Source: Adiantum capillus-veneris
Taxonomy: Eukaryota > Streptophyta > Polypodiopsida > Polypodiales > Pteridaceae
NCBI GenBank assembly: GCA_014529385.2
Contig: CM043967.1
Location: forward strand, 4,899,001-4,963,000
Direction of reading: 5' to 3'
Length of the DNA stretch: 64,000 bases
Under the pieces are notes generated by a model that saw only the letters and a list, made by a program, of their open reading frames with translations, did not search any database and was not told the origin of the DNA. Below, piece by piece: positions 13,926 through 27,342 of this stretch. Position 1 is the first letter of the stretch; every line of letters begins with the position of its first letter. Made by a program: the position numbers and the translations under genes.

Positions 13926-16893
13926 GAAATAAAATGAAATGAAATGATATATTAATGTCTTCAAAAAGGCCAAAATGATCTATGAGACCAAACCGATACA
14001 CACTAGTAAATTTGATATCATGTCTGGGTACAAAAAAGAGATGCTAAAAAGTGAGACTAGGAGTGCTACTAGCTGGTACTATGTGGGATATGTGTGACCA
14101 TTGATACAATGGGTGCCTAGTACAAGAGGGTGATATAATCGGTGATGAGTCTATCCTCATCTGTACTTTGGATTTTGGGATAGTATGGCTCGAATCCTCA
14201 GTCGTAGTCTCCGTTGATGCTGTGAAACTCCTCTCCTTAGTCGCGGGCGTCTCGATCTCCCTAGCCCTAGTGCTTGATCGATGAGGGTACCACGATTGTG
14301 AGTATGAGCTGAGCTTTGCAGGGGCGGCTGCTCCTGTGTTAGTCCAATGTTTGGTGTGAAGAAATCGGTATTCTGTCTCTGGGATTGTCTCTCTTTAGAT
14401 CTCCTCAGTAAGTTGTCTCTGTGTTTGTGTACTCAAGTAGATACAAATTAAGGCATCTATGGTCCTGATAGCTCAGGACTCTAGAGAGGAGTCCGAAGCC
14501 GAAGCGATCTCTGAATAGACAGTGGAAGCGACCCCGTATCTCGTAGTACACTGTGCACTGACATATATAATGCATCTCTGTCTTTGACTCTATGTGGCAT
14601 AGGCGGCATATCCTGATGGTTGCTGGTATCCCTTTGAATCTACCAGTGTGAATCTCAAGATGGTGGGAAGATGTTCGTATCTAACCAATGGCACACCGTA
14701 TTCATGAGAAAGATGTGTACCCATATAGCTGGGTCGAATCACAAACCCATCCCCTGCAAGTTGGAGAAGATGCTCTTTATAGAAAGCCATCTTCGTATCC
14801 GACTCCTCTATTTGTTCTATCCGTGTCCTCTTGGTGTCCAATTGGGTCAAGTCCTGGCGAATGATTCTAGTAATCTCCACACGTGTAAGAGGCAACAATG
14901 ATACAGCAAGGGAGTTCTGGAAGGGGGGGTAAGCTGTCCATGCTGAAGCCATATATCTGGGACCATGATGACATCTGGGCATACCAGCATGATGTATCCC
15001 CTTGTGAAGCTAACTGTCTGGAGGACTCAAGGGCTAATCGGGCATATATATCTCTGGTAGTATTCCATAAGTTGTGCATAAAGGAGACTTATCTCCATGG
15101 GGGGGCCTGCTAGCTCCATCTAATGATCTCATGTGGTACGGAGGCCTTGGCTCCAACCAGCTGAAAGATCATAGATACCAAGGGCCTCTCCATACCTCTC
15201 CACCCATCCTGACCTACATAGGGTTCTCAAACCTGAACCCCATAGAGCATAGCTGAAGCTACTAAGGTATCAAAGAGCCAAATTTTTTGTTCGTGGTTCT
15301 GGAATTGAACCTATGAACACATCCTCTTCAATCCTCCCAAAGGCCACATACGCTCGGGTCAGTCTAGTCTCTGCTGCTCTCTTCAAAGAAAACCTTGGCC
15401 TAGTGAAGACTACCCCAAGATAAGTGTATGCATCTATGTACTCCACATTCTCCTGACTGCAGGTGAATGTGTGTGTTGATCTCCTAATCCACTATGGTGT
15501 GTTGTTATACACTAAAAGCAAGGTTTACAGACAATCCACTATCCTCCGCAAAGCTATGTAATGCATCAAAATGTGTTGTATACCCTCTGGTGAGTCCCAT
15601 ATCAACACAATATCATCAGCATATAGAAACAATGGAATCCATATCCCTACCGGTTGGCAGCTCTGTCACCCTCTCTGTTAATAGAAACCTCATCTACATA
15701 CATACCAAATAGAGGAGGGGACAACGGACAGCGTTGTTTAACTCTAATATTGGAGTGCACTAAATCAGATATCCCCTCTTGGGTGCGTACATGTCCCACC
15801 ACTGATTTGTATAGAGCCTTGATCCCTCAAAACAACTCATTGGGCATTCCCATCTGCGCATCAATCGGGCTCTACGCACCATGTCAAATGCTTTTTGAAA
15901 ATCCACAAAGCTATATTAAATCCATCTCCCATGTGCCCTCCCCTCCTTGATGATGGCTTTGAGTGCCAGAATGTGGTCAATAGTGGCGAAGCCTTTCTTG
16001 AAACTAGCATGTCCCGTTGAACGTACACCCTCACTCTTTGCCCATCTGTTCACATACAACCGTGCCAATGTGTGTCCAATCATAATAGTTTCTAGGCTCC
16101 GTAGGATCACCAGACAGTCTCCCAAGTCTCAGGTAGACCCTCACACATGACACAATTGAACATGATTGCAAGAACCTCTGCCAACATATATCCAGCATGT
16201 TTAAAGTGCTCTGCTACTAGGCCATCATCATCATATGCCCTCTTGATCTTCATCCTGTCAATGCCGTCTTTACTATCTCAATGGTAAAGAAGGTACTTGT
16301 AGATGGGCATGGCTCAAGAGGGGGGTCTGTTTAGGGACCGTATATAAGGACGTTGCATATTGGTCCCATACATCGGGGGAAGTGATCACTGGGGGAGGGG
16401 AGTGCTCATGAAAGAGACGCCATGCCTCCCTTGAGTCTCTGCTCAAGGACAACTGGTATAAGTCCCGCTCCATCTGAGCTAGGAACGCTCGTTTCTTCCG
16501 TCGCACAAGATGCTGGAGGGCTATCTGAGACTGTCTGTGATTGATGACCCCTTGGAGAAGATTCCTCTGAAGTTGTGCTCTCATTTCTCTACACTCCTCG
16601 TCACACCAACTGTTCTCTGGCATGTTCCTAGGACGACGTCTCTAATCAGGCTGAGTGTGCGGTATGCCTTTGCTGGTGAATCATACAATGTCTCAGTCAG
16701 TAAAGTGGTGAGCTCCTCCACTGAAAGTCCTGGCCTGGCTGCTGTACATAGATGACCATAGATCTATCTTGTGAACGTCTATCCAGCCCCATGTCACTGG
16801 TATCTAGCTCTCTCAGTATCTCGTCTGAAGTATCATGGAAAATGTTTGATGATTTCTCGTGCGAGCATTTAAGTCCCCCAAGAATGATGTCAC
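13926..16893 (-). mobile_element. LINE-A copy, 3' portion (split by Ty3-1)
   Basis: This is the longest minus-strand LINE-A copy, read right to left. It continues from 24620-25914 across the Ty3-1 insertion. From 3' to 5' it holds the tail at 13926, the 3' UTR, the C-terminal region (14590-15090), RT with an intact LYADDIVL catalytic block (complement of 15612-15630) and RCPLSPPLFGMYVDEV (near 15720), RT N-terminal blocks (about 15950-16330), and the end of the endonuclease region (about 16270-16890, VDRRSQDE-like). Frameshifts and stops break every domain. It shows the domain order used to name the other fragments. Confidence 0.8.
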
Positions 16894-18366
16894 TGTCACC
16901 AGCGTGTGACTACTATCTATCCTTTTTGTTGATTTCTTTCTTATTATCTATTTACTTTCACTTTTTGGAAACACCCCTCGGGAAATCTAACTGCCCTGCA
17001 TTGCATAGCTAGTGTGGAACTGTCCAGAGGGAGTCCAGGCTTGAGGGCAAGAGAGCACTAAGGTTGGACAAGGACTATGGTTAGCCAAGTGGGGTCATTG
17101 ACTAGCCAAAGTGGAATCCTTTGCTACAGAGGCTACATTTCAGTTCTGGATGTGGCTACAGTGTACAAAGAGGGTCGGATGACCTAGAAAGATACAATGG
17201 CAGCATCTCCTAAAATTTAGGGAACTGCTATTTTGGGACCTGAAAATGTGTTTGCGTCATTACCTCCGGAATGACAAGGGGAACATTTTCTTACTCTGCC
17301 GTGAAGTCAACTGGGCAACCGGTTGGGAGATTTTTAGGCGGCAACCCCGAAACGGGAAAATGCTTGTAAATGTGCCAAGTGGCACATTCTGGTGCCCTTT
17401 CCTCATGCAACAAGAAGTGGCGCTGAATTTAAGCTGGGAGAGGCTCATTTTCAGTTTTGTCACAGGTTAAGAGCTATGGAGTGCTTGCTTTTCCTCTTAT
17501 GCACAGTGCGGTGCCAGGAGTGATGCCCTACATGCTACGCACTGCCCTCTCTCTCCCCTTTGGCAGTATGTTATGCCCCACTAGTGGGCTTTTCATTTGA
17601 CCAATGTACAGTTGTGTGGGTTCATGCGCGATTGCCGAGGCAAGAGCCTCTTGCACAGGTACTGGATTAGCTAGCGGCTAATCCCCCCGCAGGTACAGGT
17701 GAATTCGGAGAGGTTTCATGCCAGAAATCTCGTCCGATTCAAAGGGCAAGTAGCCCTACAGGTGCGGGAGCTCGAGGACTTGCTAAGGATGCGACCGGCA
17801 CGCGAAACGGAGCCCGAAACAGTGAATTACAGCCTGCTGTGTATTTTTGCATGTTTAGGGTTTTGGCCCTAAACGGACCCTAATACCCCCAGGAGGTTCG
17901 GGGACGCAAGGGGACCGCTGTACAGGCGATTTGGCGCATTTTCAGGGCTGAAAACAGAGAATTTAGCGTGCTGCAGATTATCGCCAGGTTTTGCAAAGTG
18001 CCCATATGCGTCGGGAAAGTCATTCAATGCGTGGGAATAGTGACTGTGAAGGGTCCTAGTACAGTTATGCGGCCGAAATCGGGCCAGAACAGTTGAAATT
18101 CAGCCAAGTGCGGGGCAGCTTGTAGGGATCCACATCGTTTATTCCCTCTTTTGAACAATAAAGAAATACCGAAAGGGGCGCCTAAGTTAGGGGCCAATCT
18201 GGTGTCGGTCTACTCATACAGGTGCAATCTAGCAGCTTGTATCCCTCTCCCCTTTGTTGTGTCTTGAAAGTACAGGTAAAGTGGACGACAAATTAAATGG
18301 GTGAAAGCTAAATCAAGGTTTAAAGTAAAGTCTACTGCCCTTTTTGGATTGAACAGGCCGGTTTCA
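16894..18366 (+). repeat. Ty3-1 5' LTR
   Basis: LTR of 1473 bp, TGTCACCAGC...GGTTTCA, repeated at 23140-24614. A polyadenylation-type AATAAA is at 18157-18162, within a block (gaacaataaagaaatacc) that is also conserved in the diverged Ty3-2 LTR. Open frames inside the LTR, such as the one at 17246-17470, recur in both LTRs but match nothing I recognise. Confidence 0.95.
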
Positions 18367-18384
18367 TGGTTTCATCGACGGGAT
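18367..18384 (+). promoter_or_regulatory. Ty3-1 primer binding site (tRNA not assigned)
   Basis: The sequence directly after the 5' LTR is tggtttcatcgacgggat. It starts TGG, as expected for pairing with a tRNA CCA end, and the same block follows the Ty3-2 LTR at 8928 (one base different). I could not assign the tRNA. Confidence 0.6.
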
Positions 18385-18473
18385 TAAATCACTTTTTCCC
18401 ATAGAAGTGAGCCTTGGTCAGTTTAGGCTTGAAGACACAAGGGATCATAGACCAGACACAGGGAATTGCAATT

Positions 18474-20090
18474 ATGGCTGACAGACCAGATGATGTGACT
18501 GAAGAGGTTTTCTCTTCACAGGGTCAATAGACACATGAAGTGGGTGAGTCCTCAAGACCACCACAGACGGATGATGATATATTCAGGACCCAGTTGGCTA
18601 CTGCTGTGGCTATGTTCACACAAGTAATGCAGAACCCGAGGTTTTTAGCCTTTCTGCAACCTCCTGTTCCGTCTCAGCAAGTTGGGTCACTGGATCATAT
18701 TCAAAAGCTTGTTAAGGCTCCAGCACAGGTGATTCATACTACACAGTCAATGGAAACACCTGTACACTTGACGGAGAACATGTAGTCTCCACAACCTGTG
18801 CCTAAGGTGCAAGAACAGGTGGCTGAGATGCCAGTCTTCAAGCTGTACCAATTCAGCCAGCCACCTTTTAGCAGCCTATAGCTGGTGCTAATGGGCAGGG
18901 AAGCAACCTACAGGCTATGCAACAAGTCTTCCCACCACCTTCAGTACACCCTGGTTATTTTGGAGGTGGATGGGTATTCCATAGCATGGCTGGTCATGCA
19001 CCTGGAAATCAGTTTTACACGCCAGGAACAGTGTTCGGGGGTGCTCAAACGATGATGCCTAACCCCATGTATGGTGTCACGGGCATGCTACCAGGGTTTC
19101 AGAGCACTCCAGGGCCAATTTGGGATGCCACAGGCAAATTTTGGTATGGCTGGAATTACAAATCAGCAGCCAAATATGGCATTTCCAGGTCAAGTTAATA
19201 GCGGCCAAGGAACACAGATGAACCCTAACAGTGTTCCCATGTTTCAGTCACTTCCATATGACAATTTAACGCCGCTGGAGAGGCCAACTCCGTACAAAGA
19301 AGGTGGCAAAGGTGTGTCTTTCACGACCTTTACAGGGTTTGATGACAGGAAGAAGGCTCTCTCATTCCTCCAGCAGTTTGACAAGGCCTATGCAGGGGGA
19401 AACTTTACAGAGGCTTCAAAGGTCCGCAAGGCAGCCACTTTCTTGACAAGGAATGCGGGACAATGGTGGACAACTTTATTGCTTCAAGGGCAAGCTCCGT
19501 CCACATGGATTTACTTCAAGCAGATTTTTGCAGCAGCATGGTTATCTGATGACTTTGAAGCAGATGTCATGACAGAATGGCACCAGCTTAATGCTTCTAC
19601 TTGCAAGCATCTGGATGATTACAATCGGAAGTTTTGGAAAGCTCTACTTCCAGTAACTTCCTATAGGTTTGTGCCATTGACAGAACATATTGAAAAATAC
19701 TGTTGTGGCCTACCTAAAGGATTGAGAAAGTACTATACGAAGACAAAAGTCACTACTTTGACGCAGCTCATCGAGGTAGCAAACACTGGTAATGGTTTGC
19801 TCAAAGGAGAAGATTGTGAATTTAACACTGGCGTCAAGTCAGGACCAGGCAAGAAAAATTCAGCCAAGAAGCATGTTCCCAATGAGGTTCCTAAAGTGAC
19901 TGAGGAGCCAGCCAACGCAGGGAAAGGCAAAGCTTGGGTTGAATCAGAAAAGGGACCAGCGAAGAAGTGGAAAAGACGTTTTCCTCGCAAGTCTGAAGAG
20001 CAAAAAGAAGGTCCCGAGGTCAGAGAACAAATGCTTTATCTGTGAGCAGCCTGGCCACATTGCTTACAACTGTCCTACAAAGAAAAGGCG
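18474..20090 (+). pseudogene. Ty3-1 gag
   Basis: Structural gag of the Ty3-type element. Reading starts at ATG 18474 (MADRPDDVTEEVF). Two in-frame TAG codons interrupt it (18528-18530 and 18783-18785), and there are frame changes near 18800-19070 and 20000. The gag core lies at about 19300-19800 (SFTTFTGFDDRKKALSFLQQ, AGQWWTTLLLQGQ, VMTEWHQLNAS, YRFVPLTEHIEKYCCGLP). A basic Lys-rich stretch follows, then a zinc knuckle CFICEQPGHIAYNC (about 20030-20075) of the CX2CX4HX4C type, which binds RNA during packaging. The upstream Gln/Pro/Met-rich portion (18580-19250) looks like low-complexity gag linker. Confidence 0.85.
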
Positions 20091-23084
20091 AGCTGATTCT
20101 GAAGACAAGGAAGACAAGAAAGGAAAGAAGCCCATGGTTGGTCTAGTGCCAGATATGGTGGGCGACAAGCCAAATTCAGATGCAAGTGAGCTTTGCAGAG
20201 CATGGGGAAAGGTCAGGGATCAAACAGTGCTTATCTTCTTTGATCCAGGTGCCAAAGCCAACTTCATTTTCCCAGAATTGGCTTCAAAGTTGGGAATCAA
20301 ACCTGAAGAGATGGGGTATACAACAGAGGCAGGTTTGGCATGTCCTGGCATACAGAGGCTGTGACACCCATCATTGGAAAGTTGCGTCTATATACCCAGT
20401 CCTATGTAGATGCTGAAGAATTTTACATCATGCCACTGGACGGATGTGATGTGTTGTTAGGTATTCCTTGGTTGTTTCGTGTACAGGGAATCATGGATGC
20501 CTACAACAAAAAGATCACTGTACAGAGCAGGGGAAAGACTCACATTCTGGATGTAAAGCTTAAAGGGGAGTCTATTCCCACTGTATCAGCTTCTGCTATT
20601 ACTTCTGTAATGAAAAAGCATCTTTCTGCGTACTTGGTTTTTGCACGTGAAGTGTCAGATTGTGATGAATCAAATTTATCTGTACTAGATAAAGAAAGGT
20701 CAATGTTTTTACAACAGTATAGTGACTGTTTTTCCGATTCATTACCGTCTCAATTACCGCCAGAGAGACCCGAGGACCATGCGATAGATTTGGTGCCAGG
20801 CAGTAGCCCACCAAATAAGCCTCCGTACAGGGTTAGTGCGGCTCAACAGAAAGAGATAATGGGCCAAGTACAGGAGCTGTTAAAAAAGGGGCTGATTCAG
20901 CCCAGTTCATCTCCATTCTGCTCTCCAGTGTTGTTGGTGCAGAAAAAGGATGGCTCATGTCGTATGTGCATCGACTACCGTGCACTGAACAAGAATACCA
21001 TCAAGAATAGGTTCCCTATACCTAGAATTGATGATATTCTGGACAAATTAGAAGGAGCAACTATGTTTAGCAGGATAGATCTAAAGAGTGGGTACCATCA
21101 GATCCGCATTAGATTAGAGGATGTGCACAAGACTGCTTTTAGAACGACGTTTGGCCTTTACGAATTTTTAGTGATGCCCTTTGGTCTCACAAATGCTCCT
21201 GCTACGTTCAATAGGATGATGGACAGAATTTTCCGTCCACACCAGCAATTTGTTGGTACATTCTTTGATGACATGATAGTCTACTCAAAGAATGAAGAGG
21301 AGCATAGGCATCACTTGGCCATTGTGTTCAAAGAGCTGCGCAGTCATAGGTTGCTCATCAATGCAAAGAAAAGTGAATTTTTTCTGGAAGAAATTCATTT
21401 TCTGGGACACATTGTCTCAAAGGATGGTGTCAGAATGGATCCTGCAAAAGTTGAAGCGATCAAGTCATGGCCAGATTTGAAGACGGTGCATGATGTCCGA
21501 AGCTTTTTGGGACTATGCTCCTATTACAGACGGTTTATCCGAAATTTCGTTGAGATTGCTTCACCTTTACATGCTCTTCAAAAGAAGGCAGTCACCTTTA
21601 GATGGACACAGAAAGAGATTTCAGCTTTTAATCTCTTAAAGGAAAGGATGACTTCAGATCCAGTCATTGTGTTGCCAGATCTTAGGAAGTCATTTGTGGT
21701 CCAGTGTGATGCCTGTGGTAGTAGCATTGGTGCAGTGCTAATGCAAGATGGCAGGGTAGTGGCCTATGAGAGCAGAATTTTGCAAGGGCCAGAGATGATC
21801 ATGCAGGTCTATGAGAAAGAGTTACTGGCTGTGATTCATGCGCTCTTAAGTTGGAAACACTACCTGCTAGGTGCAGACTTTGTTGTCCAAACGGACCATC
21901 AGACCTTGCGATACTTCTTGACACAGACAAAGTTATCTGAGAAGCATATGCGATGGGCAAATATCTTGTCCATGTTCCATTTTCAGATTGTGCATGTGGA
22001 AGGCAAGAAGAACTTTGTGGCTGATGCCTTGTCAAGGAAGCCACAAATTTCAGCTGTGTCAATTCCTTATCATCATGAACTTGATGATATGAGAGAACAG
22101 TATGCAAATGATGAAGATTTTGCAAGGGTCTTCTAGCAGCTAATGGATGGACAACGTCATGAACACTATCTTCTCAAAGATGGGTTCATGATGATGCATG
22201 GCAGATTGTGTGTCACAAAGCCATTGCGACGCAAAGTTATGAAAGAGAGTCATGTCCCACCGTATGCAGGGCATCGTGGTATCGATGCTACAGTTAAAGC
22301 AGTCAAGACATTCTTCTATTGGCCTACATTGAGAAGGGATGTGGATGCCTTTGTGCGAGAATGCCTAATTTGCCAAAAGGTCAAGTTTGACAGGCGAAAG
22401 GCACCAGGGTTATTGCAACCACTACCTATTCCAGACAAACCATGGGAAAGTATTGCTATGGATTTTTTCTTTGATCTTCCGAGAACACAGACAGGAAACG
22501 ATGGTATTTGGACCATTATTTGCAGATTTAGCAAACAGGCTCATTTTCTTCCTGTCAGGAAGAAGATAAAACCAGATCAGATGGCACGCTTGTTTATGAG
22601 CAATATTTTCAAGTATCATGGCATGCCACAGTCGATTGTTAGCGACCGTGATCCACGCATGACAAGTTTGTTCTGGAGAGGCTTGTTTGAGAATATGGGC
22701 ACCACACTCAAATTCTCTTCGTCATTTCATCCTCAAACAGATGGGCAGTCAGAAGAGGCAAATTCTACTGTCCTAGATCTGCTGAAGTATTATGTGTCAG
22801 AGCATAAAGGAAAGTGGGAGCAGTATTTGCCATTGGTGGAGTATGCATACAATAATACAGTGCATTCATCAACTGGCAAGGCACCTTTTGAGATAGTTGA
22901 AGGTGGCAAGAAAGTTCCTCCCATACTGCATACAAAGGACAAGATATTTGAAGCAGATAAGTATACAGGGTTCACACGCAGGCAATACATGAGTCGACGA
23001 GGTGTTGAATACACCAGGGTTGACAATGAGCATGTATGTGTCGTACATGTGTCGACAGGTGTTGAATACATCAGTGTTGACTAG
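20091..23084 (+). pseudogene. Ty3-1 pol: protease, RT, RNase H, integrase
   Basis: Pol of the Ty3-type element. Protease-like region: FFDPGAKANFIFPELASKLG (about 20236-20295); the usual D-S/T-G is D-P-G. After a frameshift near 20340 the frame is open to 22136. RT includes CRMCIDYRALN, FSRIDLKSGYHQIRI, FGLTNAPATF and FFDDMIVYS (21260 on; the usual YxDD is FFDD). RNase H: VVQCDACGSSIGAVL, QVYEKELLAVIHAL, VQTDHQTLRYFL. One TAG (22134-22136) interrupts, then integrase continues in the same frame: H2C2 finger (GHRGIDATVK...CLICQ), then Asp, Asp, Glu blocks IAMDFFFDL, IVSDRDPRM and HPQTDGQSEEAN. The frame ends at 23084 after a short repeated tail, earlier than usual Ty3 integrases, and no chromodomain is seen. 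Confidence 0.9.
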
Positions 23085-23127
23085 GAGCATGAACGACATA
23101 GATGCAAACGAGGACGTTTGAGATTTC

Positions 23128-23139
23128 AAGAGGGGGGTA
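23128..23139 (+). promoter_or_regulatory. Ty3-1 polypurine tract
   Basis: Purine run aagaggggggta lies directly before the 3' LTR and would prime plus-strand synthesis. Confidence 0.85.
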
Positions 23140-24614
23140 TGTCACCAGCGTGTGACTACTATCTATCCTTTTTGTTGATTTCTTTCTTATTATCTATTTA
23201 CTTTCACTTTTTGGAAACACCCCTCGGGAAATCTAACTGCCCTGCATTGCATAGCTAGTGTGGAACTGTCCAGAGGGAGTCCAGGCCTGAGGGCAAGAGA
23301 GCACTAAGGTTGGACAAGGACTATGGTTAGCCAAGTGGGGTCATTGACTAGCCAAAGTGGAATCCTTTGCTACAGAGGCTACATTTCAGTTCTGGATGTG
23401 GCTACAGTGTACAAAGAGGGTCGGATGACCTAGAAAGATACAATGGCAGCATCTCCTAAAATTTAGGGAACTGCTATTTTGGGACCTGAAAATGTGTTTG
23501 CGTCATTACCTCCGGAATGACAAGGGGAACATTTTCTTACTCTGCCGTGAAGTCAACTGGGCAACCGGTTGGGAGATTTTTAGGCGGCAACCCCGAAACG
23601 GGAAAATGCTTGTAAATGTGCCAAGTGGCACATTCTGGTGCGCTTTCCTCATGCAACAAGAAGTGGCGCTGAATTTAAGCTGGAAGAGGCTCATTTTCAG
23701 TTGTCACAGGTTAAGAGCTATGGAGTGCTTGCTTTTCCTCTTATGCACAGTGCGGTGCCAGGAGTGATGCCCTACACGCTACGCACTGCCCTCTCTCTCC
23801 CCTTTGGCAGTATGTTATGCCCCACTAGTGGGCTTTTCATTTGACCAATGTATAGTTGTGTGGGTTCATGCGCGATTGCCGAGGCAAGAGCCTCTTGCAC
23901 AGGTACTGGATTAGCTAGCGGCTAATCCCCCCGCAGGTACAGGTGAATTCGGAGAGGTTTCACGCCAGAAATCTCGTCCGATTCAAAGGGCAAGTAGCCC
24001 TACAGGTGCGGGAGCTCGAGGACTTGCTAAGGATGCGACCGGCACGCGAAACGGAGCCCGAAACAGTGAATTACAGCCTGCTGTGTATTTTTGCAGGTTT
24101 AGGGTTTTGGCCCTAAACAGACCCTAATACCCCCAGGAGGTTCGGGGACGCAAGGGGACCGCTGTACAGGCGATCTGGCGCATTTTCAGGGCTGAAAACA
24201 GAGAATTTAGCGTGCTGCAGATTATCGCCAGGTTTTGCAAAGTGCCCGTATGCGTCGGGTAAGTCATTCAATGCGTGGGAATATTGACTGTGAAGGGTCC
24301 TAGTACAGTTATGCGGCCGAAATCGGGCCGGAACAGTTGAAATTCAGCCAAGTGTGGGCGGGGCAGCTTGTAGGGATCCACAACGTTTATTCCCTCTTTT
24401 GAACAATAAAGAAATACCGAAAGGGGCGCCTAAGTTAGGGGCCAATCTGGTGTCGGTCTACTCATACAGGTGCAATCTAGCAGCCTGTATCCCTCTCCCC
24501 TTTGTTGTGTCTTGAAAGTACAGGTAAAGTGGATGACAAATTAAATGGGTGAAAGCTAAATCAAGGTTTAAAGTAAAGTCTACCGCCCTTTTTGGATTGA
24601 ACAGGCCGGTTTCA
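23140..24614 (+). repeat. Ty3-1 3' LTR
   Basis: 1475 bp, nearly identical to the 5' LTR. Differences seen by eye are mostly transitions, plus small indels such as extra bases near 24355. AATAAA is at 24405-24410. It is followed by the target duplication GTCAC at 24615-24619. Confidence 0.95.
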
Positions 24615-24619
24615 GTCAC

Positions 24620-25914
24620 CATCTCTGGAAAACTCTTTTATGTCCTCATCTAGTGCAAAGAAAATAGACTGTCTTCTAGGTGCAGCATACTCTGATGTGT
24701 TGGGGGCAAAGTAACATATAGCAATGTACAAGAATCTACTTGTCTCAGCTCTCAATCTTACCCACATGTATCTGCCCTGATCATCTCTTCGAACAATGTG
24801 CACAAGTGGTTGTAACTCCTCTCTGAATAGGACTCCTACTCCTCTTGACCCTCTACCCCTGTGCTCTGATCTCGTCTCTGCTGGACAAGTTGTCTCCCAC
24901 CTATATCCATTCACATGTGGCATAAGTTTTCCCGGTGTCTGGTGTGTCTCTAAGTAAAAGACCATGTCTCTCAAGAAGAAGTGACCCGTTACAGGTCCAT
25001 GTTACCATCTTCAGTGTGGTCCCACAGGTCTCGCACCGTCATGTGGAGCGTCGCTCCAATATCACCACCCTTCCATCTCGGTAAAAAGCAATCTTGTCTT
25101 TTTTTCTTGCCGCTCTAATATCCTACATTACCTCCTGCATATGAGCAATCTGCGAGAGGGTGAGGTCATCTCGAAGAAAGATGCCCGTCTTCTTAAGAGT
25201 TGGTTTCTTCTTCAAAAAGTCCTTTGCTTCCATGGAGGGGAAATGAAGGATAAGTGCCCTTTCCTTCAAGTTTTTCCCATTGCTTCCATTTTTCTTATTG
25301 CCCACTCTCTAAGCTCTTGTATGTGTCGGCTCATTAACTTCCATCATAGTCATGAGTTCGTTTACCTTTTCGTCCACTCTGTCTTTAAGTCCACAAATTC
25401 TCACATGAAAGGCACGCACTCGTCTCCTTTGCTCCTCTGGTTGTGTCAAGTTAATAATGGTGGGTGTGGGCGTTGTTTTCTTGCCTTTTCCTTTCTTGGC
25501 AAGCTCGATCCATTTCTCGGCCTCGTGCGCTTGTAATAACATCCACCCAAGAAGTCGTCCTTTCTTTGTGTTGGATCTCCCACTCTTTGATGGCGCATAC
25601 TTGCTCTTTGATCGTGTTGAGTTCTTCAATTACTGACGGTTGAAGCTCTCCCTCTTTGAGTGTGTTTCGTGATCACACCTGTGCAAGCTCCTTCTTGAGT
25701 AATGCAATCTCCTCATCTTGGGCTTTCACACGATCTTCAAGTATGTTTATCCTGCTTTCTTGAGCCGGCACATTCTTCAAGCGTCTTTATTGTGCCTAGG
25801 AGGTTGCGATTAATCTTGTTGATGGTCTCGCACATTTCTTTGCATTTTTGAATGGCCTGCTCCAAAGGGTCGTCTTGTCAACTTGCTTCATGTTCGAGAA
25901 CCCAAGGGAGGGAG
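24620..25914 (-). mobile_element. LINE-A copy, 5' portion (split by Ty3-1)
   Basis: Continuation of the LINE at 13926-16893. On the minus strand, 24974-24612 encodes endonuclease sequence (MRDMVFYLETHQTPGK, TCPAETRSEHRGRGSRGVG, LYIAICYFAPNTS). ORF1-like sequence follows at 25305-25123 (DFLKKKPTLKKTGIFLRDDL, resembling the RNA-binding part of LINE ORF1 proteins). A coiled-coil-prone stretch lies at about 25560-25900 (IEELNTIKEQVCAIKEWE in one frame). Frames are broken. The 5' end, near 25900, abuts the tail of the next LINE. Confidence 0.75.

Positions 25915-27342
<1,428 letters not shown>

Larger units (their letters stand above)
16894..24614 (+). mobile_element. Ty3-1, full-length Ty3-type LTR retrotransposon
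   Basis: An element of 7721 bp with two long LTRs (16894-18366 and 23140-24614), an internal gag-pol on the plus strand and the 5-bp target duplication GTCAC (16889-16893 and 24615-24619). The LTRs start TG and end CA. By eye I counted about 20 differences over about 1473 positions between them, so insertion is fairly recent relative to the surrounding debris. It interrupts a minus-strand LINE-A in the endonuclease region; the LINE reads on across the junctions. Coding capacity is broken by TAG codons and frameshifts, so it is not autonomous as it stands. Order: gag, protease, RT, RNase H, integrase, as in Ty3/Metaviridae. Confidence 0.95.

Noticed and set aside
18367-18384. Assignment of a specific tRNA primer for Ty3-1
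   Set aside because: The site begins TGG but I could not match it to a tRNA 3' end from memory with confidence.
17246-23767. LTR frames at 17246-17470 and 23492-23767 as genes
   Set aside because: They occur in both LTRs simply because LTRs are duplicated, and they have no recognisable domain.
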